From the NCBI GenBank assembly GCA_002900995.3, contig CM035314.1, positions 205,754 to 269,753 on the forward strand: 64,000 nt of DNA. Reading direction: 5' to 3'. Source of the stretch: Ganoderma boninense. Taxonomy: Eukaryota > Basidiomycota > Agaricomycetes > Polyporales > Polyporaceae. The notes under the pieces were generated by a model. That model made no database searches. It worked only from the letters and a program-made list of their open reading frames with translations, and had not been told where the DNA came from. Positions 1 to 9,774 of the stretch are shown here, piece after piece. The translations under genes and the position numbers were made by a program. Every line of letters begins with the position of its first letter. Position 1 is the stretch's first letter.

Positions 1-99
1 TCATCATGTTGCATTTTTTATTAGACTACTGTGTACTACAAGCGTGAATGTGATGTGCTATGAGTCTGTTTACTGTTGGATGGGCATGCACCTGTGAAT

Positions 100-245
100 A
101 CCCTTCAAAATACCCTTGACCCCCCGGACCCTCTACCCTGTGCCTGATACACTCCTACCCCCGTACACCCAGGGGTTAAAGGGTAGGGGTTTGGGGGGTA
201 AGGGTAGAGGGTGTCGTGCTGGACACCTGGGGGTTACCCCCCGCC
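100..245. repeat. G/C-run inverted repeat
   Basis: Runs of C on the left half face runs of G on the right half. A perfect 12-bp inverted repeat lies at 128-139 (ACCCTCTACCCT) and 201-212 (AGGGTAGAGGGT). The right half, 181-211, holds five G-runs of three or more separated by 2-4 bases, which fits a potential G-quadruplex. The GGGTA-type motif resembles the subterminal repeats of the hAT element at 51658-55908, but no matching TIR or target duplication was found, so its origin is open. Confidence 0.5.
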
Positions 246-266
246 ATTCCCTAGCGTTCACACCAT

Positions 267-818
267 GTGGGGCATGTTTTGAACATTCAGGACTCTCCAT
301 CACAACCACTGGTATCGCCGTGCGATTGGAGACGCAACACTAGAAGGAGTGCGTCCACCCCGCCAAAATGCATGGATGAGGGTGGAAGGGGTTCAGAGGC
401 TACCTCTGTAAACCTCATGGAACGCCTCAGAGTCGATTCTCTGTCACCTGAGAGAACATCTGCCACATTGAATGCAGTACAGCGCGTGCGCTGCACTGTC
501 CGATTTCGCAACATAGATTCCATTCCATCCCCAAAGCAAATTCAGAACCCAACCATCTCTCCATTAATGCCAGAGTGTTTACCAGATAGCGAAAGTCGAC
601 GATGGCTAGAAGATCGACATGCGAGGCTGGATGAAGAGATACATGTGTTGGAGGCGCAATATTCCAATCTCCGTTCTCTGCGTGAGGTTCCAGCGACACT
701 TGTCCCGAGTTCCTGGGATACATATAATGTGGTCTTTGCATCTAATTTGGATGAGGTAGCAACGGTATGGGGCGAATGGGAGACTATGTACGGAGCACAG
801 GACGGACATAATACGTAG
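267..818 (+). CDS. Hypothetical protein, unassigned
   Basis: A 183-codon ORF, open from an ATG at 267; a second in-frame ATG at 372 is equally plausible as the start. The carboxy-terminal half is charged and partly helical in character (a stretch beginning WLEDRHARLDEEIHVLEAQY), which could form a short coiled coil. I do not recognise a domain. It may be the last exon of a longer gene whose start lies left of the window, or a chance ORF. There is no obvious neighbour that would give it a role. Confidence 0.3.
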   Translation: MGHVLNIQDSPSQPLVSPCDWRRNTRRSASTPPKCMDEGGRGSEATSVNLMERLRVDSLSPERTSATLNAVQRVRCTVRFRNIDSIPSPKQIQNPTISPLMPECLPDSESRRWLEDRHARLDEEIHVLEAQYSNLRSLREVPATLVPSSWDTYNVVFASNLDEVATVWGEWETMYGAQDGHNT

Positions 819-954
819 AGTATATTTGGCGGCAGCAGTAATGTACCAGTTTAGATGGTAATGGATGGCTGTGCATGACAGCAGATATCAGCAATTGTGA
901 TACACCCTATAATACACAGGAACAAGGGTTGTCCGAGGGTACGTTGTCCCAGAG

Positions 955-1438
955 TACGGTGCACGCGTCCGGCCAGGCAGATGGAGTACCTGTTCATACC
1001 GTCCGGCCAGTACCACCACTCGGATGGTGGTCCATGCTACTGCAGCGCACATAGGATGCCATACGTACCGTGCGGCGACCAGGGGGTGGCCATCCGAGCG
1101 TACGGTGCACGCGTCTGGCCAGGCGGATGGAGTACCTGTTCATAATGTCTGGCCGGTACCACCACTCGGACGGTGGTCCATGCTACTGCAGCGCACATAG
1201 GACGCCTCCGGCCGGGAGGATGGAGTACCTGTTCATACCGTCCGGCCGGTACCACCACTCGGACGGTGGTCCATGCTACTGCAGCGCACATAGGACGCCA
1301 TACGTACCGTGCGGCGACCAGGGGGTGGCCATCTGAGCGTACGGTACACGCATCCGGCCAGGCGGATGGAGTACCTGTTCATAACGTCTGGCCGGTACCA
1401 CCACTCGGACGGTGGTCCATGCTACTGCAGCGCACATT
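955..1438. repeat. Minisatellite with alternating 146/93-bp units
   Basis: The anchor ATGGAGTACCTGTTCATA occurs at 981, 1127, 1220 and 1366, spacings of 146, 93 and 146 bp. The short unit lacks about 53 bp (the CATACGTACCGTGCGGCGACC part and the TACGGTGCACGCG lead-in). The array is therefore two copies of a 239-bp higher-order repeat. Each unit carries a near-palindrome of the form ACCACCACTCGGACGGTGGT that could form a hairpin. Small ORFs in the array are by-products of the repeat. Confidence 0.85.
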
Positions 1439-2044
1439 GTTACCCCACGTAGTTGCATATATGTAGTTGGGAGAACATGGGAGGCATACCGTCAGAGGCA
1501 GAGAGCAGATACATGGTCACGGGAGCGATAGGTGTTAGATTCTTACATCAGGTGTGGTTTAGTTGTCGTATCGACATGAAAATATCTTTCCCTACACGCA
1601 ATAGACCGTATATACAGTACATATAAGATTTGGAGTTACCCTCTTTGAAGCTACCAGAAGTTTGGAAACCAGCCCTCCTACCTACATAGGCGCTAAGGAG
1701 TGAATTGGGTCAGAAGCCCTCGATGTAGTGCATTCTAATATTGTTCAACACTGTATATTTGGACAATAGTGATATTACAACATGAGACAAAGCTCCAGGA
1801 CACCAACAGTGAATAAGATTATACCCCCACACTAGATGCAGGTACATACCTAGATGAACTCACCAAACATTGAGCACCGAGAACTGAGATGGACTGTCCG
1901 GCCGGAATCTTCTGGTATGTCATACCCGGCCGGACTGCACATTCCATACTACACAGGCATCCGGGCTGGGCCCGGGTGACCAGCAAGTGCATGGAATTAC
2001 ACCCCCCAGGTGGCTGACACTTACAAGTTACAGTACATATTAGT
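1439..2044. other. Intergenic, no gene recognised
   Basis: I see no supportable coding region. An inverted repeat of TCCGGCCGG with CCGGCCGGA lies at about 1892-1932, and the same core CCGGCCGG occurs in the minisatellite to the left. The LTR sequence expected at the 5' end of element 1 is not found here, so that element is truncated at about 2045. Confidence 0.5.
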
Positions 2045-2052
2045 GGAACCAT

Positions 2053-3153
2053 GTGGAACGTCGCCCTGACCGCCACAGTCAGGACCATCGTGGCGGCGGC
2101 AACCGTGACCGCCGCCCATCCAATGCGCGATTCCCACCGCGCCCGCCTACGCCAGGCCCGTCTGCGCCGAAAGACGGTGCATGCTTCGCATGTGGAAAGG
2201 TGGGTCACTTCAAATGTGACCCACAGTGCCCTAAAACCAGAGAAAATGGTCAGTCCACATCCGCGACGATTCGTAACAAGCCGCGCTTCCATGCGTAGCG
2301 AGTTCTGTCGGCTTCGGAGGACGATCTCTAGCCGGACTTGCAAAATGGCTGGGGAGGCTCGCAATACAAGTCAGAACCTCACTCCGCTGGTTCAGAAGGC
2401 GAACCAGAGGGGGAGGATGAGGACGAGGGCTCAGAAATCTTGCGAGCACACGCAATGCAAATCCTGGAACAGGAAAATTCAGTGTCACTGCGCGCAATGC
2501 ACCAGACAATGGTCGAAGAAGTCGAAGATGAAGACGTTGCGGCTGAATGGCTGCGACGCATGGAACGTGCTGACTTCGAAGACGGACAGACTACTGTCTG
2601 CCTCCAAGCTATGCGAACCGCGACCAAGCCCAAGAAGCCGATGGAATTCAGGTCCATGGTGCGACGGAGGGACTCCGTCTCAAACACACAGCCAGACCAC
2701 GACCCGAACAAGCAGGCTGTACTCAGTGCCATGGTAGAGATTGCGGACGGGCTCGCGTACACCATGTTCGACTCCGGCAGCACCACCAACGGCCTCACGC
2801 CCGAGTACTGTCATATCATGCAGGCACTGAAGGTTGTGCTCGATGAGCAGGTGGTGCTACAGCTAGGATACTCGGGTTCCCGATCCAAAATCAACTTTGG
2901 AACGAGAACCCCAGTGACCCTTGGATCGCTCGAGAAGCTTGACACTTACTTTGACATTGTGAATCTCGACAGATATGACTGCATGTTCGGTACGCCGTTC
3001 ATGAACGAACATGGCATTGTTCTGAACTTCAAGTGGCGTGAGATCATAATCGGAGGCCAGTGTATTCGAGCCTTCACTCACGAGGAAGATGCCACTTTCT
3101 GTGCCAATCGCCGTCAAGCACGGAGCACAGAGAGCAAAACCACCTCGAGCTGA
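2053..3153 (+). pseudogene. Gag zinc knuckle and aspartic protease (element 1)
   Basis: The left part carries a CCHC-type knuckle (nt 2182-2229, CFACGKVGH then a cysteine) that binds nucleic acid in Gag. The spacing from His to the last Cys is six residues rather than the usual four; copy 2 has the same spacing. Stops TAG at 2296 and again about 11 codons later correspond to CAG-like codons in the other copy. An acidic linker follows, then a retropepsin-like protease with the active-site DSGST starting at nt 2770, which would act as a dimer to cleave the polyprotein. A downstream segment reading DRYDCMFGTPFM fits the second half of the protease fold. The frame ends at TGA 3151, a stop shared with element 2. 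Confidence 0.8.
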
Positions 3154-3198
3154 CTAGTCAAGAACCACGGTACGTCCGTCAAGACGAGATGAACGACC

Positions 3199-5282
3199 AT
3201 GGAAGACGTCGAGGATGCCGATACCCTCACCATGAAGAACAAGCCGAAGCTGGTATGGGACCACCCCTCCCTTATGCTACCCTCAGACGATGAGGATAGC
3301 GAGGTCGAGGAGCATCCGACGCCGCAACCGGCTAACACAAAGAATAAAACAGAAAAAGAAACAATGTTAACGGCGAAACACCCGCGATCTGTGCACATCA
3401 ACTACCCGGACCGCGAGTACTTTGCATATTCACCAGTCAAGCCCAAGCCGCGTGACAAGAAGAGCGGCATGCCTGGGCCCTCACGACATGATTGTGCCTC
3501 ACTCCTCACGAGGAGTGAGATGCGACCAGTATGGTCGCGAAGACCCATTGGGAGTAAACGAGGAAATGGAAAAGGAAATAAAAAGATACTTTCAGGACTC
3601 ACCTGAAAGCAACCAACAAAAACGTACTCCTCATCCACCATCGGATGAGGACATCCCAGCCCTGAAGGAGAAATGGATGGAGGATGTCACTGACTTGATT
3701 GGCGACATCCCGCTGGAACTCCCGCCTATGCGGGAGGTTAATCATCGAATCCCGCTTGTCAACAATGACAAGCGGTACACGTACCACCACCCGCGCTGTC
3801 CCAACGCTCTCAAAGGCAAACTTCGAGAAAAAATGGACAAGTATCTGAAGGCCGGGTGGTGGAAAATGCGACCTGCACCGCAGGCCGTGCCACTACTCTG
3901 TATACCAAAGAAAAACGGTAAGCTCAGGACTGTTGTCAATGCGCGGCAGCGGAACGACAACATGATCAAGGACGTGACGCTGTTTCCGGACCAGGACACG
4001 ATCCGGAACGATGTTGCTCGAGCCAAGTACTGGTCGAAAATTGATATGTCTGACGCCTATGAACAGATCCGCATTGAGGCGGCAGACATATGGAAGACTG
4101 CCTTCTCGATGATCTACGGCACCACGGTGTCGTATGTCATGCAGCAAGGGGATTGTAACGCCCCCAGCACCTTCCAACGTCTAATGACTTGGATCTTCTG
4201 CGAATACATTGGCGTATTCATTCACGTATATCTAGATGACATCTTCGTGTTCTCAGGTTCAGTCGAGGAACACGAAAAGCACCTGAAGTTCATGTTTGCA
4301 CGGCTCCGCAAACACAAGCTCTACCTCAGCAAATCAAAGCTTGACTTGTACTCTAAACGCATGGAGTGCCTCGGTCATCTAATCGACGACCGCAGACTCC
4401 ACGCCGACGCCGACAAGCTGTCTTGTATTCAAGACTGGAGGCCAATGCAATCGTTGAACGAGGTTCAACGATTCCTCAGCCTCATGCAATACCTTGCTCA
4501 CTTTCTTCCAGATGTTTCGGCATTCACTTTGCTGCTCGAGTCGATCTGCAAGCATGGGCAGCCATTCCACTGGCGGCCCATTCACCAAGCTTGCCTCGAC
4601 CGCATCAAAGCGCTGGCCAGCCGCACTCCCATCCTCAAGCCAATCAATCCTGAGTCCGATGAGCCCATCTGGGTCATAACGGATGCGTCTGTCTATGGAA
4701 TTGGGGCCATGGTCTGTCTATGGAATTGAGGCCATGTATGGCCAGGGACTCGACTGGCGCACATGTAGGCCTGCAGCATTCATGTCCAAAAAGTTCTCGT
4801 CTGTGCAGCAATCGTACAAGACGTACAAGCAGGAGGCTCTCGGTGTTATCGAAGCTCTCATGAAGTGGGAGGACCGGCTGGTTGGCCGCAAATTCTACAT
4901 TGCGACTGACCATCAGGCTCTCACACAGATGCGCATCACCATACGCGAAACCCGCAACAGCCACCTTATTCGCTGGTCAGAATACATTGACCGCTTCGAT
5001 GCACAGATCATGCACGTCGAAGGTGAGGAAAACAAAGTAGCTGACTGTCTGTTGCACTACTATGAGAACGATACACCCGACGACGAACACCTGCGTGCGA
5101 TTTACGTGAACGCGGATGTCCGACTCAACCCTGAGCTTGACAAGCTTCCCGATTTGCGATGGGAAGAAGTCGAGCACAACGTCGCAATATGCGTCATGGA
5201 GCTCAGACGAACCCTAAGCCGAAGGCTAGGGATCCCAACAATGTTGCTGATGTCATCTTTCAGCACAAACCTAGGGCTGTAA
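3199..5282 (+). pseudogene. Reverse transcriptase and RNase H (element 1)
   Basis: Starts at an ATG (3199) in the protease frame, 45 nt after the protease stop. A frameshift near 3480 moves the reading into the frame of 3422-4729. The RT fingers and palm are clear, with the catalytic YLDD at nt 4229-4240 and a typical Gypsy connection (LCIPKKNGKLRTV upstream). At 4688-4737 a 25-bp tandem duplication shifts the frame just before the RNase H domain; removing one unit restores the reading seen in element 2. RNase H motifs follow (VITDASVYG, then ATDHQAL near 4905-4925). A one-base loss near 5209 shifts the frame again. The enzyme would copy element RNA into DNA in cytoplasmic particles; this copy cannot. 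Confidence 0.85.
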
Positions 5283-6973
5283 AGCTTCGAGACCGAGTGG
5301 AAGAACACGTCGCAGAGGCCGAGGGCATGGCTGAGGCCTCTCGACATATCAACAAACCCTCTCGAGACCCCATTGACCAAGGGATCGAATCTGCGAGCGC
5401 AGTTGCGAGTGCAGGGAGTTCCCACTGGACCACTGCCGAACTCACACTGCGAGACGTGCTCCAAGGTGGCCCAAAACTCGACTCGACTATTGAGTCAGAG
5501 CCTGGGCTCCTGGGCGCAATAAGGCAGGGTTACGCCGACGGCTCGCTATTCAAGAAGGTAATAGCGAGCCCGATGGCTTACCCCAACTTCACAATATGAG
5601 ATGGACTGCTATATGTTCGCACCCGGCTCGGGTACGAATGCTTATGCATTCCACGGATTCAATACAAAAATAAAAGGAAACTCACTGAGATAATGTTGGA
5701 CCTAGGTCAACGAACCCTCGGTCATCTTGGTCCGCGCAAAATGAACGAATATCTGTGATGCTGGGTGTGGTGGCCTCGAATGTCTGCTGAGGTTCACAGA
5801 TTCTGCGCAACCTGTGGAACTTGTCAGATGTCGAAAATGAGCAATAGACTGACTGCTACATGGCTTCACTCGCTCCCAATTCCGCTCTTCCCATGGCAAT
5901 CTGTGGGCATGGACTTCCTCGGACCATTCCCTGACGTAGATGGATTCAACTACGTCTGGGTAGTTATCTGCCGTCTAACGTGCATAGTGCATCTCATTGC
6001 GTGCAAGGTCACTAATACCGCGACTGACCTCGCGGCAATCTATATGCACGAGATAATTCGCATGCATGGTGTTCCCGAATCAATCGTATCAGACCGTGAT
6101 GCTAAATTCACTTCACGCTTTTGGCGCGAGGTGCACCGACTATTGGGAACAAACTTACTCATGTCCACTGCCTTCCATCCCCAGACTGATGGTGCATCTG
6201 AACGAGCCATCCGAAACGTGGGACCGATTCTGCGCGCTATGGTGAAGCCAGATCAAAAGGACTGGCTGATGCAGCTACCACTCGTGGAATTCGCAATTAA
6301 TACGAGTGTCAGCGCATCGACCGGGTTTTCACCATTCGAGCTCAACTACGGCTACATACCAAAGATGAGCTCGCTCCCTAGCAATACGGGCTCCTTTCCC
6401 GGAGCAACTGCATTCGCGGAACAAGCTCAACTTAACCTCGAGTGTGCTCACAATGCACTGATTGAAGCACGAATAAACTCCACTTACCAGGCTAACAAGC
6501 ATCGCTCCGGCGACACACCAGTCTTTGAAAAGGGAGACCTCATGTATCTTTCTATGACAAACCTGTCACTACCCAAAGGACGAGCCAGGAAGCTCACGCC
6601 AAAATATGTCGGACCATTCCCGGTGGTGCAGGCCCATCCGGAGACTTCGACGTATACGCTCAATATTCCTGATGACTTGAGGAAAAGGTGGGTCCACCTG
6701 ACGTTCAATGTAAGCTTGTTGAAGCCTTACGAGCCGAACGACGAGTTGTTGTTCCCAGCCCGTGAAGTCAAGCGGTTCCATGACTTCGGCATGCCGACAG
6801 ATCTTGAATGGCAAGTTGACGAGATTGCGGGCCACAGATGGGACAGCGACAAGCTAGAACTGCTGGTCTATTGGACAGCAGGAGAGCACACTTGGGAGTC
6901 GCTCGACGACTGTGCCAAGCTACAGGTGTTAGATGACTACCTGCAGCTGCTCAGAGCGCTACTGCCCCGATGA
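5159..6973 (+). pseudogene. Integrase with chromodomain (element 1)
   Basis: In one frame, broken by TGA at 5597 and TGA at 5756 (the second is CGA in element 2). After a linker comes the HHCC zinc-binding part (CATCGTCQMSK at about 5808-5835), then the DDE catalytic core: Asp in GMDFLGPF, Asp in SDRDAKF (nt 6092) and Glu in DGASERA (nt 6200), the last two separated by 35 residues as expected. The GPF-type DNA-binding part follows, and near 6809-6960 a chromodomain (WQVDEIAGHRW ... YWTAGEHTWE), which in other chromoviruses steers insertion to marked chromatin. The catalytic triad is complete here, unlike in element 2. The frame ends at 6973. Confidence 0.85.
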
Positions 6974-7263
6974 TCTCGTGATGTCATCAAATCTGGGATC
7001 GGGGTGGCTGAGCATCGCACTCACTAAAGCGTACCAAGCCGCCCCGACCTCGTCCCGACGACCTGAGACACCTGTGGGTCAGACCCCACCTCTGCTGGAT
7101 TCAGAAAATTTCTCCATCGATCTCTGGCCGCCCATTCATATCTCGAGGTCGCACATCGCCCCGCTTGACCCTCTCGAAAATCCCCCAACAAACTCCCCTG
7201 CTTTGCACCCACCCACTCTCTTGCTTTCACTCCCCATTGCACGCTGCTTGTTTGTCCCCTCCG

Positions 7264-9630
7264 ATGTCACAGCCTCCTGCCCCCAACCCGGATCCACACC
7301 CCTCTGCTAGTGGAGCCCCTCACGGCGTCCCCACCAATCCCCTCGCTGCACTCGGTGCTCCCCCCGCTGCCCTGAACGCCTTGATCGGTGCCCTGATTGG
7401 AGTGCCCTCGACCATCGCCACTGGATGGGGCGAGCCACTGCTGCCGCCAAACTGGGCTGCGGCAATGGACCTCAACCTGCAGGCCGCATTGAGAGGGGGA
7501 GGATCGTTCCCCGAACAACAAAATGCCGCATTTGCAGCGATTATGTTGATGTTTGCCCTGTCCGGGCAGCCATCCATGTTCGACATGCCGCCGCCTCCCT
7601 TCACCTTCCCTTCCTTCCCAGCCGCGCTGACGCTCTCCCCCATGCCGCCACCGTCGATCAGCCCGGTGGACGCATGGCGCACTGCATACGGCACTGCCAT
7701 GTAGACCCAGCAGGTGCTTCAGGAACGTGTCACGGAACTGGCGAACTGTAATGCGTCCCTGGAGCAGGAAGCCAGTCAACTCCACCAAGAAATTTCAGCG
7801 GTTCAACAGCGCATGAGTGACCAAGACCGTCAACACAACAAACGAGAGATCAACCTCGCACATCGCGAGGCCGACCTCTTCCATCACCAAAACGACCTCG
7901 ATGGCCGATTTCATCCGTTCCACCACCCATCGCCGAACCACTCGGTCAATGGATGCAGGAACCGCGGCCATGGCTCATCGACGAGTTCCCGCTCCACCAC
8001 CTCATCTAGTGGGGCCCCATCAAGCGTGATGAACCCCCCTGCGTTCACGGCTGCTCACAGCTCGACCTTGTCGGCATCTCGCCCCCGACGACGCCAGCTC
8101 CGAGTACGACACCCGGGCTGCAGGCTTCAGGTGCGCTGGCACCAGTGCAGCGCACTAAGCTGAACTCAACTGACACTGATATCATGGATACAGACGATAC
8201 ACGTAGTGGCCATCTGACCACTACAACATCCACCGCCGCAGCAAGACGGGACCCGCTGGTGTCTTCCGAGTTTGCTACAATCGGACGACACGACCCATCA
8301 CTCAAAAATGATCCCCTCTCCGCCTGGGGCATGTGGTATTAGACAGCGGGGTCGACCTACGAGACGGCCCCCGCCTTCGGCACTACCCAGGCGGAATACT
8401 TACCGGCAGCAAGGCTTCCTGCCTTTGCGTCAATGCTCATGGGGCCTGACGCCGAGGTTAAGGAAGCGGAGCGCATCTGGAAAGCCAAGATCGATGCGGG
8501 CAGAGGAAAAGGCATCCATACGCCCAGCCGCGACGACCTGCCAGCCCTCAACCTTGGCCCCTGGACCGATGTCGATGTACAAACGGCCAACCAGGCTCAC
8601 AACCTCCGTCAGGCGGCCGTTGTTGACAGCGATATATACGCCATTCGGTTCTACTGCGAGTGGAACTGAACACACCAAGACAGGACCCTCCTGCACACGG
8701 AGGGTGATCGTATCCTTGCCCGCTCATTCCCGCTGGACTCCCGCTACATGCGCCACGAAACTGGCGACACCGCACGCAGCAGCCGCAACGCTTGCACGCG
8801 CACTCAGCCCACCAACGAGGATGATGATGAAATTGACCGACGAGATCCACGCAACGAGCCCCAACACTGCTGGCTCAACCTCCTCCCTTCCCATCTACCG
8901 TGTTCCTCCAGCCACCACTCTCTCCGAAAGCTGGAGCGTACGCGCATCCTCCGGTCAGCAGCACCAGCTCGACCCGTTCGACGACTCCCTTACGCTCGTA
9001 AATGTGTTCGCCGCCATCCCAACCAGCAGGTGGCCCATCGCCATGTGCGACAACCATGGGGCGATCCCCCCGCATGGCGATGACATCTGCCGTACGCCTC
9101 TCATTGACGACGCCCGGGCCAAGACGTTCATTGCTAGTCTCCTCCCTGTCGTGCCGACTGGGCACATTGAGCAGTTCAGTGAGTCCGCATTCTTCCGTGG
9201 ACTCATTGAACTCTTCTCGCTCTGAGGCACGTACGATTGGTTTGTAGAGCATGGCGACTACACCAAGATGCTCGTCGACCCACCTGCTCCATTCCCACAT
9301 GACTGCACCTCGCTCGCCCTCCATGATGTCGCCGCCTGGGCCGCCAGCCACAGCATTGATCAGATCCTGATGCTCAGTGAGCTCGTGATGATCTACGCCA
9401 TCAACACACGGCGATTGCTCGATGGCCAGCCCAACAGCACCCCCTTCACGGCTCTGTTCGCTTCCGCTCCCGCACGCACGGCCGACGTCACTCCCGAGCA
9501 CCACGTTCCCCTCATCCCTCCTCACGACACTCTTTTCAATGGACCCCACTGCTTGTACAAACCCGAGGCCATCGCCGAGGACATTCCGATGACATCTGAG
9601 ATGACTGATCCCGAGATGACCACTCATTAA
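7264..9630 (+). pseudogene. Third ORF downstream of pol (element 1), unknown function
   Basis: About 790 codons when read through breaks. It starts at ATG 7264 (MSQPPAPNPDP) with a Pro/Ala-rich amino end, then a coiled coil at about 7705-7900 (VTELANCNASLEQEASQLHQ), then a charged region and a carboxy-terminal part ending in TAA at 9628-9630. Frame use is 1 (7264-~7960), 0 (~7960-~8890), then 1 (~8890-9630), with stops TAG 7702, TAG 8340, TGA 8667 and TGA 9222, all explainable as C-to-T changes. It lies between pol and the polypurine tract, so it belongs to the element. The same ORF begins in element 2 at 60672. No membrane segment suggesting an envelope protein was seen. I do not recognise the family. 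Confidence 0.7.
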
Positions 9631-9676
9631 TTACGCTTTATCCATCTACTCTACACATGTACCCGCACGCTGGTCC

Positions 9677-9688
9677 AGAGGGGGAGGA
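9677..9688 (+). other. Polypurine tract of element 1
   Basis: AGAGGGGGAGGA directly abuts the TG of the 3' LTR at 9689. This is the expected primer site for plus-strand DNA synthesis in LTR retrotransposons. Confidence 0.8.
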
Positions 9689-9774
9689 TGTTACGACCAA
9701 TAGCCTTTGTATCATTAGCGCCCCGGATTAGATAATACGTATAAAAAGAAACCTGATGTACGGGCGGTGGGGCA

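Noticed and set aside
100..245. Small hAT MITE
   Set aside because: The motif resembles hAT subterminal repeats, but there is no TIR pair and no 8-bp duplication.
1070..1466. ORFs within the minisatellite
   Set aside because: They repeat with the DNA unit in several frames and on both strands, so they are by-products of the repeat.
1439..2044. 5' LTR of element 1
   Set aside because: None of the LTR landmarks (TGTTACGAC, GTACGGGCGGTGGG, CAAGTCTTCTCCCACC) occurs left of 2045.
7264..9630. Envelope gene (retrovirus-like element)
   Set aside because: No signal peptide, transmembrane segment or cleavage site is visible in any of the joined frames.
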